Part shown: piece after piece, positions 1-10,070 of the stretch | Layout of the letters: each line of letters opens with the position of its first letter | Position numbering within the stretch: the first letter of the stretch is position 1 | From: Rhodobacter sp. NTK016B | GTDB lineage: Bacteria; Pseudomonadota; Alphaproteobacteria; Rhodobacterales; Rhodobacteraceae | NCBI RefSeq assembly: GCF_017303295.1 | Contig: NZ_JAFKOK010000003.1 | Location: forward strand, 309,366 to 373,365 | DNA: 64,000 nt | Direction of reading: 5' to 3' | The notes under the pieces: model-generated | The model's input: only the letters and a program-made list of their open reading frames with translations | The model's database searches: none | Told to the model about the DNA's origin: nothing | Program-made: the position numbers and the translations under genes

Positions 1-566
1 CCGGTCAGCTCGACGGTAAAGCTGGTCGAGCGGTCGCGGTGACGGCGCAGGCGTTGCAGCGCCCAGTCCTGCGGGCTGAGCCCGTCCGGCAGGCGCAGAT
101 GGCCCGAGGCGCTGACCACCTCGACGTAATCGGCGAAGGACATGCCGGGGATCAGCCGGTCGCGGATATCACGAAGCTGCAGGCCGAAGCGGGAATTGCA
201 CAGGACCAGAACATCGTCGGGGCCGAACAGGCCGAACCCCTCTTGCACCGTCTCGATCGCGTCGGTCAGGTTGCGCCGCGCGGCTTCGGTTTCCCGGCTG
301 GCAGCGGCAAGGCGGGCATTCGATTCGTTGAGCAGATCCAGCGCCGTTTCCAGCTCGCGCGTGCGGGCGCGGACCTGATCTTCCAGCATCGCCGCGCGCT
401 CGAACTGCGCATAGGCCGCGCCCGACTGGTCGGTGCCCTGTTCGACGCGGCGCATCAGGACAGCGACGATCTGCAACAGCTTCTCGGTTTGTCGCGGCGC
501 GGTGTCGGCAGGGTCGAGCAGGGCGCGCGCCATCTCTCCGCGCGGCGTGTGCGGGCGGGTGCTCAT
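1..566 (-). CDS. sensor histidine kinase, N-terminal part (partial)
   Basis: The gene runs off the left edge, so only the first ~188 residues are visible. Residues ~20-105 are charged and predicted coiled coil, and a PAS-like segment follows (TVQEGFGLFGPDDVLVLCNSRF from ~108). There is no signal peptide or membrane segment, so it is probably cytoplasmic. The start ATG overlaps the stop of the upstream FIST gene as ATGA, showing translational coupling. FIST protein plus soluble PAS kinase is the arrangement of the NosP-NahK pair of Pseudomonas. The kinase core lies outside the window, so calling it a histidine kinase, perhaps a hybrid, is inference from context and from the coiled-coil/PAS leader. 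Confidence 0.7.
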   Translation of the reverse strand, partial: MSTRPHTPRGEMARALLDPADTAPRQTEKLLQIVAVLMRRVEQGTDQSGAAYAQFERAAMLEDQVRARTRELETALDLLNESNARLAAASRETEAARRNLTDAIETVQEGFGLFGPDDVLVLCNSRFGLQLRDIRDRLIPGMSFADYVEVVSASGHLRLPDGLSPQDWALQRLRRHRDRSTSFTVELT

Positions 567-1705
567 GGACTGACCACGGGCGGGTAGATGGCGACGCCGG
601 TGAGGGTCTGGTTCACATGCATGGCGTTGAGCTGTTCGCCATAGGTTGAGAAGCCAGTGACGCGATGGGCGCGCAGCAGCGACGAAATCTGGGTGGTGAG
701 CTGCTTTTCCTGCGCCTCCATCCGGCGCAGAACACAATCGCAGGCCAGGATCGCGTCGGGGGGCGTACCGTTGCGAGACAGGCTGCGCAGGGCTGTATCG
801 AGATGGTCTGACATGTCCTGCGCCTCGGCCAGTGTCAGCACCAGCCCTTCGTCGATGGCGGAGTAAAAGATCAGGTCGCCATTGTCGTCGACCTGCCGGA
901 TCGAGCGGACGTGATGGCGCCCGCCGATCCGCACGACGACCGGATGCGCGGCGAAGATGAACGGGCTCAGCTGCTGCGGGTCCTTGCCCAGAAGGCGGGC
1001 ATATTCCTGGGCGGCGGGTTCGGCGTTGATCGTCTGAACGGTGCGTCGTGCGGGGTCGGCGCCGGTCACGACCATGCGGGTATCGGTGGGCTGGAAATGA
1101 TCGAACCGGAAGACCCGGATTTCACAGCGGCTGCGGACCAGCGCCAGAACGGCGGCGTTTCGCAACGCTTGTCCGTCGTGGAAGATGAAGGTTTCCAGAA
1201 ACCGCGACCCGTCCGCCGCCGAGCCGCCGAAAAGCTGCGCGCCGCCAAGGCCCGGCGCGATCATCGAGGCGAATTCGTCCTCTTTCGTGGACAGCCCGTC
1301 GATCATCAGGAAAACGAATTCGTTGTCCCAGCCCGGATGCGCCTGCGTCAGGGTGCCGCGCGCGCGGATAAGGTCGCCGATCACCGTCTGGGCGTCGAGC
1401 CGCGACAGATCGGGCACCAGAAGCGTTTCGGCCCCGAACTCGGCAGCGGGGAAGCCCACGGCGACAACCAGCCCCTCGGCATAGCCGATTGCGCCGATCT
1501 CGCCCGCCGTGGTGCAGCCGATGACCGGTGCGGGATGGGAAGCCTGCGACAGGCCGGACAGAAGGCTGCCGGGCTCGCCTGCCTCGGGCGACACGAATAC
1601 CACAACAAGCGCGAAGGGGCCCGGGCCCAGCCCGGCCTTCAGGGTCGCAACGCAGGCGGGATCGTCAGCCGGGCATTCGGCGATGCGGATCACGCTCTGG
1701 TTCAT
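563..1705 (-). CDS. FIST domain sensor protein (NosP-like)
   Basis: A 380-residue soluble protein with the FIST_N/FIST_C layout: an N-terminal half with the GCTTAGEIG motif (~62-70) and GGSAADG (~160), and a C-terminal half with HPVVVRIGG and a conserved cysteine region near DAILACDCVLRR (~325). FIST proteins are intracellular sensory modules. Members next to histidine kinases (NosP) bind heme and respond to nitric oxide. Here the stop codon overlaps the start of a kinase gene, so the protein probably modulates that kinase. Length is normal for the family. The ligand is not shown by the sequence; NO/heme sensing is inferred from the arrangement. No other gene lies between it and the methyltransferase end at 1778. 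Confidence 0.85.
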   Translation of the reverse strand: MNQSVIRIAECPADDPACVATLKAGLGPGPFALVVVFVSPEAGEPGSLLSGLSQASHPAPVIGCTTAGEIGAIGYAEGLVVAVGFPAAEFGAETLLVPDLSRLDAQTVIGDLIRARGTLTQAHPGWDNEFVFLMIDGLSTKEDEFASMIAPGLGGAQLFGGSAADGSRFLETFIFHDGQALRNAAVLALVRSRCEIRVFRFDHFQPTDTRMVVTGADPARRTVQTINAEPAAQEYARLLGKDPQQLSPFIFAAHPVVVRIGGRHHVRSIRQVDDNGDLIFYSAIDEGLVLTLAEAQDMSDHLDTALRSLSRNGTPPDAILACDCVLRRMEAQEKQLTTQISSLLRAHRVTGFSTYGEQLNAMHVNQTLTGVAIYPPVVSP

Positions 1706-1777
1706 GCCGGCCCTCCCCCCGATGGCGCTGTCGCGCGGAGGCTAGGGCGGGGCGGACCGCTTGTCCAGAATGGGCCG

Positions 1778-2413
1778 TCAGGACGGGGCTTTCCGGGCAA
1801 CGATGAAGCGGCTGGGCGGACGGGTCGGATAATCGCCGGTCTCGACGATCTCGAAACCCGCTTCGCGGATCATCCGCTCAAGGCCCGCGCGCGACAGGAA
1901 CCGCACCGGCGGGGCCTTCCCGACAAGGCGCATCGCGGCGATCAGGGGCCACAGCGCGCGGAACAGGCCGGTGCCGAGGCAGGCGGATTTGGTGATGAAA
2001 TACCCGCCGGGTTTCAGGATCGCATGGGCCTTGACGGCCTCGGCGCCGGGATCGGGGCACAGATGCAGCAGGTTGAATGCCAGCACCGCGTCGAACGGGC
2101 CTTGCCCGAGCGCCGCGTCGCCCAACTCGCCGGTCACAATGCTCAGATTGGCGACGCCGGCGGCTTCGGCCTTTTCACGCCCGATGCGCACCATCTCGGA
2201 CGAGATGTCGCTGGCGGTGTACTCGGCCACATGCGGCGCAAGGGTGATCGCGGTGGACGACGTGCCGGCGCCGAGTTCGAGCACCTTGTCATCGGCGTGC
2301 AGATAGGCCTGCGTGCGTTCAAGGGTGATGGCATAGGCTTCGGGGTTGGAAACCGGCCGGGCGGCATAGCTGCGGGCGGCGCGGTCCCAGAACGGGGCGG
2401 TCTGATTGGTCAT
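1778..2413 (-). CDS. class I SAM-dependent methyltransferase
   Basis: 211 residues. The SAM-binding motif I is VLELGAGTSS, followed by ASDIS (motif II acidic residue), then DAVLAFNLLHLC and LKPGGYFITKS (motif IV/post-IV), the pattern of the Methyltransf_11/25 small-molecule group. The substrate is unknown. I chose the ATG at 2413 (MTNQTAPFWDRAAR) over an upstream ATG at 2482, because the family normally begins just before FWDRxAxxY, and the longer start would overlap the opposing LysR promoter. It is transcribed divergently from the LysR gene starting near 2500, the usual position for a LysR target, so control by that regulator is likely. Confidence 0.8.
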   Translation of the reverse strand: MTNQTAPFWDRAARSYAARPVSNPEAYAITLERTQAYLHADDKVLELGAGTSSTAITLAPHVAEYTASDISSEMVRIGREKAEAAGVANLSIVTGELGDAALGQGPFDAVLAFNLLHLCPDPGAEAVKAHAILKPGGYFITKSACLGTGLFRALWPLIAAMRLVGKAPPVRFLSRAGLERMIREAGFEIVETGDYPTRPPSRFIVARKAPS

Positions 2414-2474
2414 GGCGGTCACGATGCTGGCTTGACGGGTTGGCGCGATCATAGGGCAAGGTACGGCTCTGTGG

Positions 2475-2516
2475 AATTGCATGAAACTGCAGCCGTGCTA
2501 TGCATAATTGCATGAA
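2475..2516. promoter_or_regulatory. candidate LysR operator: direct repeat and palindrome
   Basis: Between the divergent methyltransferase and LysR genes the 11-mer AATTGCATGAA occurs twice, at 2475-2485 and 2506-2516. The spacing is 31 bp, about three helical turns. The second copy is part of the dyad ATGCA-TAAT-TGCAT (2500-2513). This is read directly. LysR proteins usually bind two phased sites between divergent genes, so function as the operator is inferred. Confidence 0.45.
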
Positions 2517-3414
2517 TCTGGCCGCGGTGAGCTTTGACTGGAATCAGGTCCGGGCCTTTCTGGCCACGGTGGAATGCGGCACGCTGAGCGCTGCGGCGCG
2601 CGCGCTGAAGGTCGCGCAGCCCACCGTCGGGCGGCAGATCGCAGCGCTGGAAAAGACCCTTGGCGTAGCGCTGTTCGAGCGCGCCGGGCGCGAATGGGTG
2701 CTGACGCCGGCGGGACGCGCGGTCGAGACCCATGTCCGGGCAATGGGCAGTGCCGCCGCGCAGCTGGCGCTGGTCGCGGCAGGCCGGGTCGAAGGGATCG
2801 GCGGGCGGGTCTCGATCTCGGCGTCGGACGCGATGGCGGCTTATGTCCTGCCCGAGATTTTGGGGGAACTGGCCGATCTGGCCCCCGAGATCGAGATCAG
2901 CGTCGTGGTGACCAATCAACTATCGGACCTATTGCGGCGCGAGGCTGACATCGCCATCCGTCATGTCCGCCCCAGCGAGGCCGGGCTGGTCGCGCGCAAG
3001 ATCAATCACGGCGGCGCCTCTCTCTATGCCTCGGCCGCGTTTATACGCCGCCATGGCCGGCCGCAGCTGCCCGAGGATCTGCGCGATCTGCCCTTCGTCG
3101 GCCTGACGGCGCCCGAACGGATGGCGCAGGTGCTGGCACGATTCGGTTTGCCGGTGACCGAAGCGAGCATCCGCCTGCATTCCGAGAACACCGTCGCAGG
3201 CTGGGAAATGGTGCGGCGCGGGCTGGGGATCGGGCTGATGAGCGACCAGATCGCGCAGAAGACGCCCGATGTCGAGCGGATCGTGCCCGACTTCCGGGTG
3301 AATAATGTCGAGTTATGGCTGGTCTGCCACCGCGAATTGCAAACCAGTCAGCGCATCAGGCTGGTCTGGGACCATCTGGCGACGGCGCTATCGGGCGAGG
3401 CGGCGCGCGGCTGA
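2500..3414 (+). CDS. LysR family transcriptional regulator
   Basis: 304 residues. An N-terminal winged HTH (NQVRAFLATVECGTLSAAARALKV..QPTVGRQIAALEKTLG) is followed by a LysR substrate-binding domain of normal length. The first possible ATG (2500) and a second ATG (2512) lie inside a palindrome, and a GTG at 2527 gives a start immediately before FDWNQVRAF, where most relatives begin. None has a strong Shine-Dalgarno sequence, so the N terminus is uncertain by up to nine residues. It is divergent from the methyltransferase gene, its most likely target. The effector cannot be predicted. Confidence 0.88.
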   Translation: MHNCMNLAAVSFDWNQVRAFLATVECGTLSAAARALKVAQPTVGRQIAALEKTLGVALFERAGREWVLTPAGRAVETHVRAMGSAAAQLALVAAGRVEGIGGRVSISASDAMAAYVLPEILGELADLAPEIEISVVVTNQLSDLLRREADIAIRHVRPSEAGLVARKINHGGASLYASAAFIRRHGRPQLPEDLRDLPFVGLTAPERMAQVLARFGLPVTEASIRLHSENTVAGWEMVRRGLGIGLMSDQIAQKTPDVERIVPDFRVNNVELWLVCHRELQTSQRIRLVWDHLATALSGEAARG

Positions 3415-3479
3415 GGCAGGGGGAGGGATTTCGCCCTTGCCAGCCGCGCCTGCGGCACGGCCGTCTCGGGCGACCCGCC

Positions 3480-3529
3480 GGGGGCATTCTGCCCCCGGAC
3501 CCCCTGAGGATATTTTTGGATCAAAGATG
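3480..3529. repeat. intergenic repeat A: GC hairpin plus GAGGATATTT tail
   Basis: A perfect hairpin (GGGGGC, 5-nt loop, GCCCCC; 3480-3496) is followed by GGAC, a run of C, TGAGGATATTT and AAAGATG ending at 3529. The same order of parts recurs at 63872-63925, and the tail is repeated in inverted form at 63950-63978. It sits in the gap between the LysR and aminotransferase 3' ends. I recognise this type of element as common between genes in Rhodobacterales, but its function is unknown to me. Confidence 0.7.
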
Positions 3530-3557
3530 CGGCGGATGCAGGGCGCTTTTTGCGGGC

Positions 3558-3594
3558 GCAAAAGAAAGGGGCGGCGCCGTTTCCGGGCCGCCCC
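3558..3594 (-). terminator. rho-independent terminator of the aminotransferase gene
   Basis: On the minus strand an 8-bp perfect stem (GGGGCGGC at 3568-3575 with GCCGCCCC at 3587-3594) is followed by a T-rich run (complement of aaaagaaa). It lies 22 bp past the aminotransferase stop. Confidence 0.7.
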
Positions 3595-3615
3595 AGTTAT
3601 CCATTACTCGGCGTG

Positions 3616-5654
<2,039 letters not shown>

Positions 5655-5702
5655 CGGGTCTTTCGCCGTGTGAAGACCGAACAGCAACACCTTGACAAAC
5701 AT

Positions 5703-5731
5703 AAAAAAGGCCGGGTTCTCACCCGGCCTTT
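5703..5731. terminator. bidirectional rho-independent terminator
   Basis: An 8-bp stem (GGCCGGGT / ACCCGGCC, 5709-5728) is flanked by six A on the left and TTT on the right. It sits between convergent genes (sdhE and the secreted repeat protein). The T6 run on the minus strand makes it the stronger terminator for the secreted-protein gene. Confidence 0.85.
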
Positions 5732-5751
5732 CGCATTCATGGTCTTGCGGC

Positions 5752-6711
5752 TTACTTGCCCGATTGGGGCGAAGCGGGCGCGGCGCCGGCGCTCATGGTG
5801 ATCGAGGCCGAACAGGTCGAGGCGCCGTAGGTGCCGACCCAGACGTCATAGCGACCGGCCTGTGCGTCGCTGATCTGCAGCGCGGGCTGCAGGTCGGTGG
5901 CGTCGTCGTTGAAGAGCCACGCGGTGGTCGGATCATTCACCAGCAGCGTGGTGTCGCAATCACCCGAGACGCTGATATTCAGCGGGCCGGTCTGACCCTG
6001 CGGATCGTAATAGAGCGAGAAGTTCGGCGCTTGCGAGACGTAGCCATGGGCCTGCATGTCGCAGGCATTGGTGAACAGGTCGACATTGCCGCCCGCCATG
6101 GTCTGCTGCGTGTCGGTGCCGCCGGCCATCAGCTGAACTTCGGTGCCGCCCAGCGACCATTCCGGGCAAACGGGCGCGGCCGGTTGCGTCGGCGTGCCAC
6201 CGGTCGAACCGTCGCCCGGCGGGAAGCTCTCGGCCACCAGCGTCGCCTGACACGACGAGCTGCCGAAGGTACCGACCCAGATGTCGTACTGGCCCGAAGG
6301 CGCGTTGGGCAGGCGCATCGCGGGCTGCAGCGTGCCGTTCGCATCGTCGTTGAAGTGCCACTCGCCGGTCGAGTCGTTGATCAGCAGCGTGGTGTCGCAA
6401 TCGGTCTCGACCCGGAATTCAAGGTCGCGGCCAAAAGTCAGCGCATCATATTGCAGGGTGAAGTTCGGCGCGGGGGTGACGCGGCCCACACCCTCGACCG
6501 AATCGCAGGCACCCAGATCCAGCCCGCCACCGGCGAAGAGTGGATATTGCTGCGGGACCCAGGCGGTTTCGGCGTCGGTGGTGATCGGGATACCGCCGAG
6601 TTGCCAGTCGGGGCATTGCTGCGCGGCGGCGGCACCGGCGAAGGCGACGCTCACCGCCGCACCGGCGGCGGCCATCATAAAGCTCTGTTTGAAATAATGG
6701 TAAACCGTCAT
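5752..6711 (-). CDS. secreted protein with two PPC-like beta domains
   Basis: 319 residues. A signal peptide is visible (basic start, hydrophobic AAAGAAVSVAFAGAAAAQ, cleavage near residue 27). The mature protein contains two related ~130-residue units joined by a Gly/Thr/Pro linker (PPGDGSTGGTPTQPAAP). Each unit has paired cysteines, a CDTTLLxND strand, WxFNDDA, and GxYDxWVGTxG near its end. The xDTxLxVxD..DD..G.Y.vwVG pattern resembles bacterial pre-peptidase C-terminal (PPC) beta-sandwich domains, which suggests an extracellular carbohydrate- or protein-binding role; this is inference. A single-domain paralogue is encoded next door (6922-7386). I chose the ATG at 6711, with GGAGC upstream, over a longer frame because it gives the signal peptide. 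Confidence 0.75.
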   Translation of the reverse strand: MTVYHYFKQSFMMAAAGAAVSVAFAGAAAAQQCPDWQLGGIPITTDAETAWVPQQYPLFAGGGLDLGACDSVEGVGRVTPAPNFTLQYDALTFGRDLEFRVETDCDTTLLINDSTGEWHFNDDANGTLQPAMRLPNAPSGQYDIWVGTFGSSSCQATLVAESFPPGDGSTGGTPTQPAAPVCPEWSLGGTEVQLMAGGTDTQQTMAGGNVDLFTNACDMQAHGYVSQAPNFSLYYDPQGQTGPLNISVSGDCDTTLLVNDPTTAWLFNDDATDLQPALQISDAQAGRYDVWVGTYGASTCSASITMSAGAAPASPQSGK

Positions 6712-6863
6712 GGTTTGCTCCTGAAATAAACAACGATGCGCGGGTGAGGGTGCAGACATATCTGGCTACAGTCAAGATATTAGCCCCTGACGCGCGCCTC
6801 ATCACTTGGTGAGAGGATTGCAACAATCGGGCCCGGTCCGGTGTGTTTCCGCGTGGCATAAAT

Positions 6864-6886
6864 GGAAAAGACCGCCCTGAGGCGGC
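6864..6886 (-). terminator. terminator of the single-domain secreted protein gene
   Basis: On the minus strand GGCCGCC-TCAG-GGCGGTC (one G-T pair) is followed by TTTTCC. It begins 36 bp past the stop at 6922. Confidence 0.65.
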
Positions 6887-6921
6887 CTTTCCCTGTCTGC
6901 GTCACGGCGGGCCGAGGCGGA

Positions 6922-7386
6922 TCAGAACGTTTCGACCGTCATCGTCGCTTCGCAGGTATCGGTGCCATAGGTGCCGACCCAGATGTCGTACTGGCCCGAC
7001 GGGGCATTCGCGATGCGCAGCGCCGGGTTCATCTCGTTGGTGTCGTCGTTAAACAGCCATTCGCCGGTGGCGGTGTTCACCAGCAGCACGGTGTCACAAT
7101 CGCCTTCGACGCGGACTTCCAGCGCGCGGCCCATGTCGAGCGCGTCGTATTGCATGGTGAAATCCGGGTTCTCGATGATGTAGCCGACGCCGGGGATCTC
7201 GGCGCAGGTGGACAGGTCGAGATCACCGCCGGCAATGACGGTGGTCGATTGCGGGACATAGGCCTGCTCGGCGTCATAGCTGAGACCCGCGCCGCTTTGC
7301 GCGTAGCTGGGGCAGGTCGCCTGAGCAATGGCGGGCAGCGAAACGATCAGGGCTGCGGCAAACGTGGTGCGAAACAGATTGGTCAT
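6922..7386 (-). CDS. secreted single-domain paralogue of the 5752 protein
   Basis: 154 residues with an N-terminal signal peptide (FRTTFAAALIVSLPAIAQA, cleavage near 23). The remainder is one copy of the same unit found twice in the neighbouring protein: GGDLDLSTC, FTMQYDALDMGRALEVRVEGDCDTVLLVN, EWLFNDD, and SGQYDIWVGTYG with terminal cysteine. It is clearly homologous, especially to the N-terminal unit of the neighbour (NFTLQYDALTFGRDLEFRVE). The two genes point the same way but have separate terminators, so they are probably transcribed separately. No catalytic motif is visible; the function is unknown. Confidence 0.75.
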   Translation of the reverse strand: MTNLFRTTFAAALIVSLPAIAQATCPSYAQSGAGLSYDAEQAYVPQSTTVIAGGDLDLSTCAEIPGVGYIIENPDFTMQYDALDMGRALEVRVEGDCDTVLLVNTATGEWLFNDDTNEMNPALRIANAPSGQYDIWVGTYGTDTCEATMTVETF

Positions 7387-7569
7387 CGGTATGTCCTTTG
7401 ATGAAACTGAGCGTTTGATACACAGCGCAATCTTGTTCGGTCAACTGGACTTCCGTTCACGTAAGCGTTTTGCGCGTGACAGCGGGGCGCGACAGGAAAA
7501 TCCGTGCCTTAACCCGGTATTTGCAATTGCTCTGGCAAAGTCTCTTCGAATCCCCGGCCGGAGAGGCGA

Positions 7570-8088
7570 ATGAGTTTTCATACACATGGCAAGAACGCGC
7601 CCGTGATGGCGGATAGTGTCGATCATTCGGGACTGCTGCCGCGATATCTGGACTCGCTGGCCTTGGTCGAGCGATTGCACCGGTTGCTGCTCGACGTGAT
7701 CAAGGACGAATTCGAACGCCTGTCGATCCTCGACATCAACGCGGTGCAGGCGCTGCTTCTGTTCAATATCGGCGACAACGAGGTGACGGCAGGCGAGCTG
7801 AAAAGCCGTGGCTATTATCAGGGCTCGAACGTGTCGTACAATCTGAAGAAGCTGGTCGAAAACGACTACATGCATCATGCGCGTTGCGAAATCGACCGGC
7901 GATCGGTGCGCGTCCGGCTGACGCCACGCGGGCAGAAGGTGCGCCACGTCGTGGCCGACCTGTTCCTGCGTCATGCGGACGGGCTGGTCGCGAAGGGCGT
8001 CGTCGATGGCGAGGCGCTCGAGCATATCAACGCCACCCTCAAACGGATGGAGCGGTACTGGTCCGACCAGATCCGCTATATCTATTGA
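7570..8088 (+). CDS. MarR family regulator, LdtR-like
   Basis: 172 residues. It has a MarR winged helix with the sequence LVERLHRLLLDVIKDEFER, DINAVQALLLFNIGDNEVTAGELKSRGYYQGSNVSYNLKKLVEN, and a wing with DRRSVRVRLTPRGQKV. This set resembles LdtR, a MarR protein of alphaproteobacteria reported to control L,D-transpeptidase and osmotic-stress genes. The C-terminal helices (HINATLKRMERYWSDQ) form the usual dimer interface. The ATG at 7570 has GAGAGG upstream. It is divergent from the secreted-protein gene at 7386, a possible target. The LdtR assignment is from recall of the motif, not from alignment. Confidence 0.8.
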   Translation: MSFHTHGKNAPVMADSVDHSGLLPRYLDSLALVERLHRLLLDVIKDEFERLSILDINAVQALLLFNIGDNEVTAGELKSRGYYQGSNVSYNLKKLVENDYMHHARCEIDRRSVRVRLTPRGQKVRHVVADLFLRHADGLVAKGVVDGEALEHINATLKRMERYWSDQIRYIY

Positions 8089-8169
8089 TCCCGCCGAAAG
8101 GCGCATCTCGGTAACGCGATGACAGCGCGTGGCTCAGGCAGGGTGCGTGTCCGCCACCGCGTGTGATCC

Positions 8170-8200
8170 GCCGGGCCTGCGCTCGAAGGGCAGACCCGGC
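8170..8200 (-). terminator. hairpin past lipA
   Basis: An imperfect stem GCCGGGCCTGC / GCAGACCCGGC spans 8170-8200, starting 8 bp past the lipA stop. There is no T run, so termination is only likely. The rest of the 8089-8207 gap shows no gene. Confidence 0.4.
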
Positions 8201-8207
8201 TAACCGA

Positions 8208-9158
8208 TCAGGCAAGGCCGAGCTTGCTGTTGCGGGCGTCGCGCAGGCGGGCGAAATCGTCGCCCGCGTGATAGGACGACCGCGTCAGTGGCGTGGCCGA
8301 GACCATCAGGAAGCCTTTGTTGAAGGCCGATTTCTCGTAGCTCGCGAATTCGTCTGGGGTGACGAAAGACGCGACCGCATGGTGCTTGGGCGTGGGCTGC
8401 AGATACTGGCCGATGGTCAGAAAATCGACATCCGCCGCACGCATATCGTCCATCACCTGCAGCACGCTCTGCCGGTCTTCGCCCAGACCGACCATGATGC
8501 CGGACTTGGTGAAAACGGACGGATCGAGCTCTTTCACGCGCTGCAAGATCCGCAGCGAATGGAAATAGCGCGCGCCGGGCCGGACCGAGGGATAGAGCCC
8601 CGGCACGGTTTCGAGATTGTGGTTGAACACGTCGGGCCGAGCGGCGACGACGGTTTCCAGCGCCTCGGGGCCGCATTTCAGAAAGTCGGGCGTCAGGATC
8701 TCGATCGTCGTGCCGGGCGCGCGGTGGCGGATGGCACGGATGGTCTGGGCGAAATGCTCGGCCCCGCCATCCTCGACATCGTCGCGATCGACCGAGGTGA
8801 TGACGACATGGTTCAGCCCCAGCTTGGCCACGGCATGGGCGACGCGGCCCGGCTCGAACGCGTCGAGCGCTTCGGGGCGCCCGGTCGCGACGTTGCAGAA
8901 GGTGCAGCCACGGGTGCAGATCTCGCCCATGATCATCATGGTAGCGTGGCCCTGGCTCCAGCATTCGCCGACATTGGGGCAGCCTGCCTCTTCGCAGACG
9001 GTGGAAAGCTGGTTCTCGCGGATGATCTGGCGGGTCTCGTTATACCCCGCGCCGCCCGGCGCCTTCACACGGATCCACGACGGCTTTTTCGGCTGGGCAT
9101 TGTCGGGGCGATGGGCTTTTTCCGGGTGCCGCTGATCGGGCAACTTCAGGTCGCGCAT
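8208..9158 (-). CDS. lipA: lipoyl synthase
   Basis: 316 residues, normal length. LipA is a radical-SAM enzyme that inserts two sulfurs into octanoyl groups on lipoyl carrier domains of the 2-oxoacid dehydrogenases and glycine cleavage H protein. Both iron-sulfur motifs are present: the auxiliary cluster [12 protein letters not shown] (C-x4-C-x5-C) and the radical-[11 protein letters not shown] (C-x3-C-x2-C). The C-terminal RSSYHAGDD includes the conserved RSSY serine ligand. The ATG at 9158 has GGGAGGA 5 bp upstream, so the longer upstream frame is rejected. It stands alone, between a MarR gene and a peroxiredoxin. Confidence 0.97.
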   Translation of the reverse strand: MRDLKLPDQRHPEKAHRPDNAQPKKPSWIRVKAPGGAGYNETRQIIRENQLSTVCEEAGCPNVGECWSQGHATMMIMGEICTRGCTFCNVATGRPEALDAFEPGRVAHAVAKLGLNHVVITSVDRDDVEDGGAEHFAQTIRAIRHRAPGTTIEILTPDFLKCGPEALETVVAARPDVFNHNLETVPGLYPSVRPGARYFHSLRILQRVKELDPSVFTKSGIMVGLGEDRQSVLQVMDDMRAADVDFLTIGQYLQPTPKHHAVASFVTPDEFASYEKSAFNKGFLMVSATPLTRSSYHAGDDFARLRDARNSKLGLA

Positions 9159-9272
9159 CGGATCCTCCCTGGCGCTTGGCTTACTCGTATTTAGTCGCCG
9201 GGGGCGGGGAAAGCAACAAAACCCCCGCCGTAGCCGCATGCGCTGAATGCATAGCATTGCGGGGCGGGACAC

Positions 9273-9302
9273 AAAAAAAGGGCCGGTCGCATGGACCGGC
9301 CC
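9273..9302 (-). terminator. terminator of the peroxiredoxin gene
   Basis: A 9-bp perfect stem (GGGCCGGTC / GACCGGCCC) with a 5-nt loop is followed on the minus strand by seven T. It starts 22 bp past the stop at 9324. Confidence 0.88.
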
Positions 9303-9323
9303 TGAAACACAAAGCGCCCGCTA

Positions 9324-9872
<549 letters not shown>

Positions 9873-10070
9873 GATGCGTCATCCTTGAAACTGTCTCGGG
9901 CGCTTCGCGTTCCGGTGCGGCAGGACGGGGAGGGCCCAGCCACGCGCGAGTCGCACCCTTGGGCAAGGTCTAAGGGGGATGCGGGGATTTGTGCAACTGC
10001 AAAACGCTTTTATGCCGCAACGCGGCGGCGGCCCGCATGGCAGCTGATGGCTTGATGCGCAGAACCGCCC

